Source: Rhynchopus sp. YZ270_cl-10
Lineage: Eukaryota; Euglenozoa; Diplonemea; Diplonemida; Diplonemidae
Direction of reading: 5' to 3'
DNA length: 64,000 bases
Assembly (NCBI GenBank): GCA_964035575.1
Contig: OZ037837.1
Coordinates: 1,116,001-1,180,000 of the forward strand
Shown here: piece by piece, positions 53,181 to 62,515 of the stretch
How positions within the stretch are numbered: the stretch's first letter is position 1
How the letters are laid out: every line of letters begins with the position of its first letter
Made by a program: the position numbers and the translations under genes
Notes under the pieces: model-generated
The model's input: the letters and a program-made list of their open reading frames with translations, nothing else
Databases searched by the model: none
What the model was told of the DNA's origin: nothing

Positions 53181-53802
53181 CTCTGGGGGCACGGTGCACT
53201 GGGTGGGCTGGTGGGCGGGATCGCAGGAGGGAGACGTCGTTGTCGGAGGACACAGGTGCAGGGCACGTTGTGTGGTAGTGCAGCACGACTGGTTCTGGCT
53301 CGATGTGCAGTGTGTTGTCGTTGTGATGCTGGGGTGGAACAGGGACGTGCCCAGCCATGGGGTGCTTTCGTGCATTTGTCTGGCACCTCGGCTTGCCGTG
53401 GTTGCAGCACGAGAGCACCTTTGGCGTTCTTGCTGGGGTCGGTGGGGTGGGGTGCGCTGGTGTGGGGTGCCTATCTTGGGTGGTGTTTTTATTCAGTGTG
53501 TGGGTTCACTTTCGCGACATGGCACTGTGCCGTCTGTGTCTCTCAGGCAGGTGGCAGCTGTGCACATCTCCCCACTTACCCTGGGAGTGGTAGAGGGGCA
53601 GCGGGGTGTGTGGGAGGAGGGGGAGAGGCAGTGGGTGGGGGTGGGATCGCAGCAGCGGTTGTGCATGCTTCGGAGGAGGCAACCGATGCACGACACGGCC
53701 AACGATAGGTGGCAAGTGAAATGACAAGCGAGTCACTTGTTAATGACAGACAATATTACACTCACAATCCACACACACACAGATCTCAAAAAACACAGAA
53801 AA
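53181..53802 (+). promoter_or_regulatory. leader block of the 53803 B gene
   Basis: M1b (53183-53325), M1 core (53359-53431), B-type tail (about 53556-53640), then the same AC-rich 5' UTR as B2. M2 and M3 are absent. Confidence 0.5.
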
Positions 53803-55743
53803 ATGAAGCGTTCCTCCGTGAGTGAGTCCCCCACCACAAAGAAGTCCCGGGTGGACGGTCCTGCACCCTCCCACCTCTCCGAAACACACAACATGGCGCC
53901 TGACACGCAGCCCACCGCACCACAGATGCAGAGCTGTGAGAACTGTGGCGTGCCTGCACAGCTGCAGTGCGGGATCTGCACGGAGCTGTTCTTCTGCGAC
54001 AAGCCTGCGTGCTATGAAGTGTTCCACTCATCTTTATCAAGGCCACGTGACCGTGAGGCACATCGCGCTTCTGTGACTGCGTTCGGGACGTCGTCGAAGT
54101 GTGCACATCATCCAGGCCAAGAGCTGTGCGTCGTCTGTGAAGACCCTGCGTGTGGAGACGCGTTGATCTGCATGCGTTGTGCTTACTTCGGACACACGGG
54201 ACACAAGACAGTCGACATCACGGACTACATGAAACGCCAGTGCAACATCCTCCACTCACACGTGTCAGACCTGACAACACAGCGGACTGCTGCAAAGGAG
54301 AAGTGCCGTGTGCTTGAGGCACTCCCACCCACAGAGGACAGATACAAAGACCTTCTCCTGCAGACAAACGTCGGGCACTTCGTGATGCGTGAGGATGTGT
54401 CGCGCAACGAAGTCGTGTGTGAGGAGGAGTTGGCACGGAGCTTCCTCACACAGGCACTCAGTCGTGAAGGGGAGGTGTGTGCACTGAAGACGTTTGTTGC
54501 GAAAGCAGGACACATGATTGCTGAGTGCGAGGCGGTGTGCCAGCTTGGGGACGACCAGGTGTTGCGTGCGGTTACAGAGTCGCAGGTTGTTGTGCGGAGC
54601 ATCAACAACGTGGCAGCGAGTGGAGACCGCCACCGTCTTGTGGGTGCTGCAGGCCGACACGCAACGTTTTCCCTGGATCTTCCTGTTTCACACGTGCACA
54701 ACTCCCTTACCCAGTTGTCGGCGCTTGTTGTGCCTGTCCTTGTGCAGGGGTTGGATGGAGTGGAACACGAGATTGAGGTGAGTGTGTATGACACGGGCAG
54801 GTACCTGCTTCGGAAGGTGGCGTCTGTAGTGGGGTTGCGTGAAGGCTGCTTCGACATAACTTTCAGAGGTGCAGTGATTGCAGAAGGAGAGGACGTGGTG
54901 CAGCTGAGGGGTCACAGGGTTGTTGTAACGCTGACCGAGACAGAGAGGAGGAAGCAGGATGCCATTGCAGCACTTCGTGCGTTGGGTGAGACAACACTTA
55001 CATCACAAAGGTTGGGGCAGGTGACTGATCCGAAGGTGGCTTGCTTGCTCCTGCAGGCAGGAGTTGCGACTGCGATTCCAGACAACTTCTTCTCGAGTAC
55101 TGCAGTGACGTGCATTGATCTCAGTCATGCGTCTGCTGTGACTGCGATTGGGATGCAGGTACTTTATGGCTGCAGATCTTTGACGAAACTCGACCTGAGT
55201 GGATTACAACGTGTCACCTTGATTGGGCACTCGTTCCTCCACGGGTGCACAGCATTGTCTACAGTTGATCTGAGTGGATTACAAGCTGTCAACTCGCTTG
55301 GCAGTACGTTCCTCGCAGGGTGCACATCATTGTCGACACTTGATCTGAGTGGATTACAAGCTGTCACCTCGATTGGTGACTCGTTCCTCAAGGATTGCAC
55401 ATCATTGTCAACGATTGACCTGAGTGGATTGCAAGCTGTCAACTCGCTTGGCAGTACGTTCCTCGCAGGGTGCACATCATTGTCGACAGTTGATTTGAGT
55501 GGATTACAAGCTGTCACCTCGATTGGTGGCTCGTTCCTCCACGGGTGCACATCATTGTTGACAGTTGATTTGAGTGGATTACAACGTGTCACCAGTGTTG
55601 GGCACTGTCAAGGGTATCACCATCAAGGGTACTATCAAAGTGGGCACTATTTCCTCGGTGGGTGCACATCATTGAAGACCTTGCACGGAAAGGACAAGTG
55701 CAGCAATGCTGTACTCAGCGTGCTACCACAACACTTACGCTAG
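53803..55743 (+). CDS. MYND/B-box-UBL-LRR protein B3
   Basis: 646 residues with the same domain order as B2. The MYND-like finger has an insertion (CYEVFHSSLSRPRDREAH). The UBL (about 306-375) has VYDTGRYLLRKVASVVGLRE. About nine LRRs follow, including a duplicated pair (AVNSLGSTFLAGC occurs twice). The last LRR contains a short internal expansion (GHCQGYHHQGYYQSGHYF), the product of a small tandem DNA repeat at about 55608-55645 (aagggtatcaccatcaaggg). It ends in TAG TGA. The ATG is set by conservation with B2; an upstream in-frame Met at 53743 is not conserved. Confidence 0.85.
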   Translation: MKRSSVSESPTTKKSRVDGPAPSHLSETHNMAPDTQPTAPQMQSCENCGVPAQLQCGICTELFFCDKPACYEVFHSSLSRPRDREAHRASVTAFGTSSKCAHHPGQELCVVCEDPACGDALICMRCAYFGHTGHKTVDITDYMKRQCNILHSHVSDLTTQRTAAKEKCRVLEALPPTEDRYKDLLLQTNVGHFVMREDVSRNEVVCEEELARSFLTQALSREGEVCALKTFVAKAGHMIAECEAVCQLGDDQVLRAVTESQVVVRSINNVAASGDRHRLVGAAGRHATFSLDLPVSHVHNSLTQLSALVVPVLVQGLDGVEHEIEVSVYDTGRYLLRKVASVVGLREGCFDITFRGAVIAEGEDVVQLRGHRVVVTLTETERRKQDAIAALRALGETTLTSQRLGQVTDPKVACLLLQAGVATAIPDNFFSSTAVTCIDLSHASAVTAIGMQVLYGCRSLTKLDLSGLQRVTLIGHSFLHGCTALSTVDLSGLQAVNSLGSTFLAGCTSLSTLDLSGLQAVTSIGDSFLKDCTSLSTIDLSGLQAVNSLGSTFLAGCTSLSTVDLSGLQAVTSIGGSFLHGCTSLLTVDLSGLQRVTSVGHCQGYHHQGYYQSGHYFLGGCTSLKTLHGKDKCSNAVLSVLPQHLR

Positions 55744-56546
55744 TGACAGCAAGTAAGCGTTCACTTTTTCAGCAGTTGTTGTTGTGCATCTTAACCCCTC
55801 GCACTGTGTGGTCAGCTGCACGACGGCTGCTCTGCACTGTGCTGAGGTGTGCTTCTTTATTATTTTTGGGAGGTGGTGACAGAGTGAGGTGGGGTTTGTT
55901 GGGATGAGTCATACGAAACAATTGGGAGGATTTGAGAGGGTTGGCTGGGTGTTGTGAACAACAGAGCATTTCTTTGGGGTTTGGGTGAGGGAAGGTGAGG
56001 GTGGGGTCCTTCTTAGGATCAGAAGTGTGTCCACTAAATTGGTTTTGTTTTCATTTTTGAGTTTTGCTTGGAACACTGCTGTGGGTTTCAAGCAGGTGTT
56101 TTATATCTCTACGGATTCGTGGAGAGCAATGGGTGGGGGGAGTGCACAACAAGGTGGCAAACAAGAGACCAGAGAGCAGCAGTCTTGGGACAGGTGTGTC
56201 GGAGAAAATGGTCTGAGAGCAGGTCAAGGGTCAAAGGGGTTTAGGGAGGAAACGATAACGTGCGAGAGTGGGTATTTTTATTTTATTAGGACAAATACTT
56301 TGTGGTGGGAAATGATTCAAACGTCTGAGACTTTTTGTTTATTCCCCTACTTTTCTATTGTGATTCGCGAATGACGTGGGTAGCGTACCAACTAAACAAC
56401 AAGACGAACGGGGTTTTTATTATTTTAAAGTGACACTTCAAATCACGAATTGTTTTTGGCCTCAAAGAGGTTTCCTCTTCACGGCCAGGTAGTCAAAGGG
56501 AGCGTATCGTTGTAATGACAATATCAACACAGAATATTTATTACAC
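55744..56546 (+). other. B-type 3' module and spacer
   Basis: The B 3' module runs to about 56160 and then becomes unique. The spacer has AT-rich stretches (56270-56350) without a supported gene. Confidence 0.55.
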
Positions 56547-56640
56547 ACCGGTGTGTGCGTTTCACCACAACCTCTCCCTTTTGTCTTTTATTGTTTTTAT
56601 TGCTTTATTGTTTGCGGGGGTGGGGGAAAATATTAGTTAT
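56547..56640 (+). repeat. dispersed repeat R3, copy 4
   Basis: ccggtgtgtgcgtttcacca then acctctcccttttgtctttt and tgtttgcgggggtggggg. The next 130 bp form a long purine/pyrimidine dyad (gagaaattgaagcttttttt with its inverse aaaatcttcaatttctcc at 56762-56781). Confidence 0.75.
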
Positions 56641-56796
56641 ATACTCCAGGGAGAAATTGAAGCTTTTTTTCCCCGAGGGGGGTGCAACTCCCAAGGATGT
56701 GTATTTCCCGAGCCGAAGGCGAGGGAAATACGAATCCGAGGGAGTTGGCACCCCCCAAGGGGAAAAATCTTCAATTTCTCCCAGGAGTTTGTAATT

Positions 56797-57192
56797 TTAT
56801 TGCCTCCAAATAGTGCCGAAAGCCAAAATTTTAGGGGGTTTTGACCCACCGCGTGTGCACATCTGTTGGTGGGTGCTTGGGGTGCCGTACAAAAAGAAAT
56901 GAAGACGAAAACTAGGAGAGGAGGGTCTTTTTATAATATTATGTCTGAATACTTTTGTTAGTGTTTTTTGTTGAGACGGCTGAAGTAACTCCAGATGGTG
57001 TTCGACTTCAATTTCCGCTCTTTGTGCAAGTGATCGAAGTAGCGGTGTAATCTTCTCACGTGGCTTGCGGGACTTGATCTTCGACAATTTCAGAAATCCT
57101 TGCAAAGCAATGTCATGGGTTTCTTTTGTGGGCACCTTCTTCTGAGCATCCTCATAGATATCTGTGTCCTGCTTCTTGCTAGTCCTTGGCAT
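56797..57192 (-). CDS. small unrecognised basic protein
   Basis: 131 codons starting MPRTSKKQDTDIYEDAQKKV. The first 95 residues are helical and charged (LQGFLKLSKIKSRKPREKIT, LLRSLAQRAEIEVEHHLELL), the composition of a real soluble protein. The last 35 (FFLYGTPSTHQQMCTRGG) look like non-coding read-through, so the true 3' end or a splice site may lie near 56920. No family is recognised. Confidence 0.45.
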   Translation of the reverse strand: MPRTSKKQDTDIYEDAQKKVPTKETHDIALQGFLKLSKIKSRKPREKITPLLRSLAQRAEIEVEHHLELLQPSQQKTLTKVFRHNIIKRPSSPSFRLHFFLYGTPSTHQQMCTRGGSKPPKILAFGTIWRQ

Positions 57193-58244
57193 GATCTTGT
57201 GTTTTTGACGTTAAAATCCCTCTGGGAAGTGTTTTTTGGGTGGAAAAAACCTCAAAAACGCGTTTTAGACCCCTAGAAAGGCTCAAAACTGCTCAATTCT
57301 TGCTGGAATTGCAAAATTGGGCACTTTTAGGGGTATGACCAAAAAAATTTTCGAGAGTCTAGTTAGTACGGAGGCGCACCTTAGAAGGCAAAAAATCAAA
57401 AAAAACAGCAGGGAAAAATAGACTTTTTATTCCCTGCCCCTTTTTAGCTGGGGTTCCCGGCTATTTACTATTTATTCCCTGCTCAAATTTACTTTTTTTC
57501 CCTCACCCCAGCCATTTACGGCTAAAAAATGCAGGGAAAAAAACCTACTTTATTTCCTGCCCCCCTAAAGCATTTTGGCTTGAGGCACAATATTTGGAGG
57601 CAATAAAAAAAGGAAAAGTAGGAGTGCGGTTTGAGACAGACAAAGGGAGGTTGTGGTGAAATGACACACCTCTACCTGTCGGTGAAATGTGGCTCTACTC
57701 CAACCCACCCCGGATTAGAAAAATGGAAAAAGGATGGGAGTAGGGTACGGTGTTCAATTTCCTTTTAGCATTGCATGTAATCCAGGCACTCCGCTAGGTA
57801 CTAAAGTTCTGTTGATTGTCAACAGAACTTTTTGAAAATGGGGAAAAAAAGAAAAAAAAAAAAAAGTTCTGCTAAGTGGTTCAGACCCGTTCTACCTGTC
57901 AAAAAAGCTCAGGAGAAGAAGATATGGAGAGGTGAGTGCTCAAACGTCCCAAAAAAGTCAAAATCGGGCGTTGGTAAAAAAAAAAGTTGCGTACCGTGCG
58001 CCTGCGGCGCAAGCATGTACCCCACCAACGTGGACCATCAACAGAATATTTTCAAAATCGGAAATCCTAGCGGAGAGCCTGATGTAATCATAATAAAAAA
58101 AAAACAAAAAGAATCACATCCTAGGGGGATCCTAGCTACAGCAAAGCTCTGTCGGAAAAACTTTTTTTAAATGCCTAAGTACTCGAAACACACGGAAGTG
58201 CTCTGCCTGTCTGCCAGAACACCGTGCATTGGGTGAGTCGGGTG
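57193..58244. other. spacer with hairpins and R3 copy 5
   Basis: 57400-57560 has repeated ttattccctgc / gcagggaaaa inverted motifs. R3 lies at 57640-57715 on the minus strand. A 13-bp perfect stem (aaagttctgttga with tcaacagaacttt, 3-base loop) is at 57803-57831. A Lys-rich open frame at 57832-58170 follows in low-complexity A-rich DNA and is not accepted as a gene. Confidence 0.5.
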
Positions 58245-58347
58245 GGTTTAGAAATAGCGTAAGGGTGGTACAGACAGGAGAGGTTCCCACATGTTTTCCC
58301 CAACCCCACAACCCCACCACACAACAGAGCAACACAAAAGAAGACAA
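58245..58347 (+). promoter_or_regulatory. short leader L2 of the 58348 U gene
   Basis: gtttagaaatagcgtaaggg then tggtacagacaggagaggtt and the CA-rich 5' UTR, closest to the leader at 22965. Confidence 0.45.
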
Positions 58348-60197
58348 ATGGAACTGACCATCAAGGACTGCTCCAACAACTTGTACGTGATCGAGGTGGG
58401 TGTGGATGACACAACGGAGACGATGCGGCAGAAGGTGGCGACTGCAGCAGGGTTGGCTGAGGACAGCTTCCACATGGGCTTCGGAGGGAAGCAGGAAGGA
58501 GAGGACATCACGCAGCTGAGTGCTGGAGACACAGTCGTGCTGACGAAGACGAAGAAGGTGTGGCGTACCGTCTGCAACGCAGCTCCGAAGGCATGTCTGA
58601 GGCGGAGCTCCGTGGTGGCGATAGAGCGAGAGGTACATGGATGGGGGAGTATTCTGCTGAGACGGCGTACCCCTCCACAGAAGTTAGGGGCAGGAGGGCA
58701 CTACCATTCATCCAGCGGGCTGAACAGGAGACATCTGCGCATGCTCGCTACCGGCACCATGAGCACGTGCGTCCAGGGGACGCACCCGTGAAGGCACCTG
58801 AAGGAGCGGTTCCGATCTTCCAGTTTGCGATATGTGTGCTGCACCGGAAGACGAAGTGTGATGCCTGCTCGAAGAACGCCCAGGCAGACCTGATGCATTG
58901 CTGCTTTGCGCACCACTCCAACGACGACGGGTTACCGATCCGACACGAAGCATGCACTAAGCATAGACTCTCGAGGTGCGGGAACTGTGTGCAAGAGAAG
59001 AGTACGCTGGATCACTGCTGCCGCCGCCACCACGACACCTCGAAGGGGCGACAGACGACGCTGGGAGGCTTCTTCAAGAAGAAGCAGACGAAGCAGAAGG
59101 ATGGGCACAGCAGGGGCGGTGATGGACTTATGTAACATCACCTCCACGATGTATTGTATCACCTATCTCGGATAGGGGTGCATGCATCGAAAACGGGCCC
59201 CCACCAGCTGACGAAGACGAAGAAGTACGAAGCCCTTGCAGAGCTTCATGCGTTGGGTGAGACCGATATCGCTGCAGAGAGGCTGGAGACTGTGGAGGAT
59301 CCTGTGGTGGCGTGTTTGCTTCTGCAGGCAGAGGTTGCGACTGTCATTCCGAATCGCTTCTTAGCAGACACATCGTTAACAACACTTGATCTCAGTGCTG
59401 TTTCGTGTGTGACGGAAATAGGTGACTATTTTCTTGGCGGGTGCACAACGTTGACAAGTATCAACCTCTCTGGGTTGTGCAATGTGACGCGGATTGGTGA
59501 CGACTTTCTTTTCTGCACAGGCCTCACAGCATTAGACTTGACACCACTCAGCAGGATTGCACACATAGGTGTTCGCTTTCTTGACGGCTGTGAGAGCCTC
59601 ACAGAACTAAAGTTGTCAGCACTCAGCAGGATTACGCAAATAGGCGAAAGGTTTCTTGAGGAGTGCAGCGGCCTCACAGAACTAGACTTGGCACCACTCA
59701 GCAATGTTACAGACGTAGGCGCATTCTTTCTGAACCACTGCAGCGGCCTCTCAGGGCTAGACTTGACATCACTCAGCAATGTTACAGACATTAATGGTTG
59801 GTTTCTCGACGGCTGCAGCAGCCTCACAGAGCTAGACTTGTCGCCACTCGAAACAGTTGCACACATAGGCGAATTCTTTCTTAACGACTGCAGCGGCCTC
59901 ACAGAACTAGACTTGTCGCCACTTTGTTATGTTTATCAAATTGATGCTTGCTTTCTTGCCAACTGCAGCGGCCTCACAGAACTAGACTTATCCCCACTCG
60001 GCGTAGTCATGCACATGGGTGTGCTACGTGCTGAGCAGTACACTTCGTTGAAGAGCATCCACCTCTCCGGCTGCAGCAGCGCTGTGTCGAGTCGAGTACA
60101 GGAAAGCAACCTGAAGGAGCTTGTTGATGCACGTCCGAAACGTAGCAGAGACGAATCTCCCGAGCAGTGCCGCAAGCGACGGAGAGGCTCAGAATGA
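58348..60197 (+). CDS. UBL-LRR protein U7 (with the intron-like insertion)
   Basis: Exon 1 is 58348-58557 (UBL). The coding sequence resumes at 59208 or, restoring the uninterrupted sequence, 59226. The predicted product is about 393 residues with about ten LRRs and the basic tail. Its LRR array differs from the other insertion-bearing gene at 19776 in repeat type and order (for example LCYVYQIDACFL and LETVAHIGEFFL occur only here), although the UBL and insertion are the same. Stem-loop at 60204-60224. Confidence 0.8.
58558..59207 (+). mobile_element. 650-bp GT...AG insertion, copy 2
   Basis: Same length, site, GT and AG ends and 18-bp flanking duplication as at 19986. Because both occupy one site, a single insertion before gene duplication is the simplest history. 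The insert seems identical or nearly so, whereas the LRR regions of the two host genes have diverged. Confidence 0.7.
58593..59135 (+). CDS. insert-encoded Cys/His-motif protein with a PIP box, copy 2
   Basis: Encodes the same 180 residues as 20021-20563, including both HCC-x2-HH motifs and QTTLGGFF. It is in the same orientation as the host gene but in a different frame from the host codons at the junction, so it would need its own initiation on a retained or excised transcript. Confidence 0.7.
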   Translation: MSEAELRGGDRARGTWMGEYSAETAYPSTEVRGRRALPFIQRAEQETSAHARYRHHEHVRPGDAPVKAPEGAVPIFQFAICVLHRKTKCDACSKNAQADLMHCCFAHHSNDDGLPIRHEACTKHRLSRCGNCVQEKSTLDHCCRRHHDTSKGRQTTLGGFFKKKQTKQKDGHSRGGDGLM

Positions 60198-60510
60198 TAG
60201 AAGGCCGGTGCGTTTGCAACCGGCAAGAGCACAGTCAGCCGCATCTGCATCGATGCGTCAGAGGCAACCCGCAGTACCATGGTCCGAATCTTCTGTGAAC
60301 TGTTGTTACGTTTTTGCTCTCGTTTGTCGGTCTTGCCACGAGAAGGGGTAATAGGGGAATGGGGGAATAGGGTCGGGGTGGGTACGACATTGGGGGATTC
60401 ACGCATTTTTTGTTTCGATTTCATTTCCTGAAGAAGGGTTTTATTTGGGGAGGGGAGGTGGGGTGTTTGGGTAAGTACAGTGTGAAGAACAGCGAAGCCA
60501 AACAATTAAC
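60198..60510 (+). other. U-type 3' module, copy 4
   Basis: The shared flank stops at gaacagcgaagccaaac (about 60504). It is then replaced by a segment (cagccccttttagactactc) also found at the same point after the 62515 stop. Confidence 0.65.
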
Positions 60511-61123
60511 TGAAATATACAGAAAACAGCCCCTTTTAGACTACTCTGCCGTGGTGTCGGATGAGGGCACTATAGAGCCCCCCCCTATACCTACGGTGCA
60601 CGCGCACGGCCGTACGTCTGCGTCCGCCGCGCGGGCGCCGTGCGCACTTTCTGAGAATTCGCTGCGCGCGCGTGCGCACGGCAGTGCGCACGGCCCTTAT
60701 TCAACGTAGGAAGCCTGGCTCCTATACGTTGCTCTTTGTTGTACTGTACCAGCCCCTATGCGCAGGGGGGTTATCCCGGATTTCGGCGGACCTTGCGCAC
60801 TTCGAGAAAGGCGGAGAAACGCGTCTCACCCTCCTCTCACAAAACGGAACACACACAGTGGCTCGAGGAGTTGGGGAGCAGCACCGGAGCAGCAGCAGAA
60901 GACCTCCGCAAAGGGGGAAAGAGGTTGTCCCCGGATGTGGAGAACAATGACAACAAGCACTGCCGTACGTACTGCCGTGCACACGCCGTGCGCAGTGCGA
61001 AGTGCGCAAGGTACCCCAGACGCACTTTCTCAGAATTTTCTGCGCACGCGTGCGCGCGCAGCATAGCCCTAGGCATACCCCGAAAGCGAATACGTATTCG
61101 CCATATATTCGGATCCCAACCAT
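60511..61123. other. CpG-rich segment with tgcgcac repeats
   Basis: Very rich in CG and in gtgcgcac/gcgcgcgc motifs, unlike all neighbouring DNA. Inverted arms gccgtgcgcac (60637-60647) and gtgcgcacggc (60672-60682) flank an acttctgagaattc-like core. A related copy lies at about 60978-61065 (acgcactttctcagaatttt). The right edge (ggatcccaac|catgggg) abuts M1 abruptly, so this is inserted DNA of unknown type. Confidence 0.55.
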
Positions 61124-61485
61124 GGGGTGCTTTCGTGCATTTGTCTGGCACCTCGGCTTGCCGTGGTTGCAGCACGAGAGCACCTTTGGCGTTCTTGCTG
61201 GGGTGGGTGGGGTGGGGTGCGCTGGTGTGGGGTGCCTATCTTGGGTGGTGTTTTTATTCAGTGTGTGGGTTCACTTTCGCGACATGGCACTGTGCCGTCT
61301 GTGCCCTCAGGCAGGTGGCAGCTGGTGGGTGTTCTTCTCCCAGGTCGTCTAAGCAGTCACCTACCATCGTGCGTCTTGCGGCTTCGTGCGGTGTCGTTGC
61401 ACGGCTCTGCCTGCCAAGGGGTTTCTACGTCGTTGCCCCAACCCCACAACCCCACCACACAACAGAGCAACACAAAAGAAGACAA
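61124..61485 (+). promoter_or_regulatory. truncated M1/U leader of the 61486 locus
   Basis: M1 begins abruptly with its core (61124-61196), followed by the U-type tail and the CA-rich 5' UTR. M2, M1b and the upstream half of M1 have been replaced by the CpG-rich segment. Confidence 0.5.
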
Positions 61486-62515
61486 ATGGAACTGACCATC
61501 AAGGACTGCTCCAACAACTTGTACGTGATCGAGGTGGGTGTGGATGACACAACGGAGACGATGCGGCAGAAGGTGGCGACTGCAGCAGGGTTGGCTGAGG
61601 ACAGCTTCCACATGGGCTTCGGAGGGAAGCAGGAAGGAGAGGACATCACGCAGCTGAGTGCTGGAGACACAGTAATGCTGACGAAGACGAAGAAGTACGA
61701 AGCCCTTGCAGAGCTTCATGCGTTGGGTGAGACCGATATCACTGCAGAGAGGCTGGAGACTGTGGAGGATCCTGTGGTGGCGTGTTTGCTTCTGCAGGCG
61801 GAGGTTGCGACTGTCATTCCGAATAGCTTCTTGGCACACACATCGTTAACAACACTTGATCTCAGTGCTGTTTCGTGTGTGACGGAAATAAGTTACTATT
61901 TTCTTGGCGGGTGTTCAACGTTGACAAGTGTCAACCTCTGGGTTGTGCAATGTGAAGCGGATTGGTGAAGGCTTTCTTTCCGGCACAGGCCTCACAGCAT
62001 TAGACTTGACACCACTCAGCAGTATTGCACACATAGGTGATTGGTTTCTCTCCGAATGCAAGAGCCTCATAGCACTAAACATGTCACCACTTCGCAATGT
62101 TACGATAGTTGGTGATTGGTTTCTCGGGGACTGCAGGAGCCTCACAGAGCTAGTCTTGACACCACTCAGCAATGTTACACAAATAGGCGAAAGCTTTCTT
62201 GCTAAATGCACAGGCCTCACAGAGCTAGACTTGACACCACTCAGCAATGTTACACAAATAGACGAAGGCTTTCTTGCCAACTGCACAGGACTCACAGTGC
62301 TTGACTTATCCCCACTCGGCGCAGTCATGCACATGGGTGTGCTACATGCTGACGAGTACACTTCGTTGAAGAGCATCCACCTCTCCGGCTGCAGCAGCGC
62401 TGTGTCGAGTCGAGTACAGGAAAGCAACCTGAAGGAGCTTGTTGATGCACGTCCGAAACGTAGCAGAGACGAATCTCCCGAGCAGTGCCGCAAGCGACGG
62501 AGAGGCTCAGAATGA
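61486..62515 (+). pseudogene. frameshifted UBL-LRR gene U8
   Basis: UBL with one substitution (VMLTKTKK in place of VVLTKTKK), hinge, then a two-base loss in the second LRR (aacctctggg where all paralogues have aacctctctggg). The first frame ends at 61968. The second frame continues from about 61928 through about eight LRRs (including LNMSPLRNVTIVG) to the normal tail and double stop. A ct-repeat slippage or a sequencing error would explain it; otherwise the gene is recently dead. Confidence 0.8.

Noticed and set aside
47869-55743. RING-type ubiquitin ligase assignment for the B proteins
   Set aside because: The first finger fits a MYND-like pattern and lacks the RING cross-brace spacing; only the B-box part supports a TRIM relation.
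57832-58170. Lys-rich 112-codon frame (KKRKKKKSSAKWF)
   Set aside because: Lies in A-rich low-complexity DNA beside a hairpin, with no conserved pattern.
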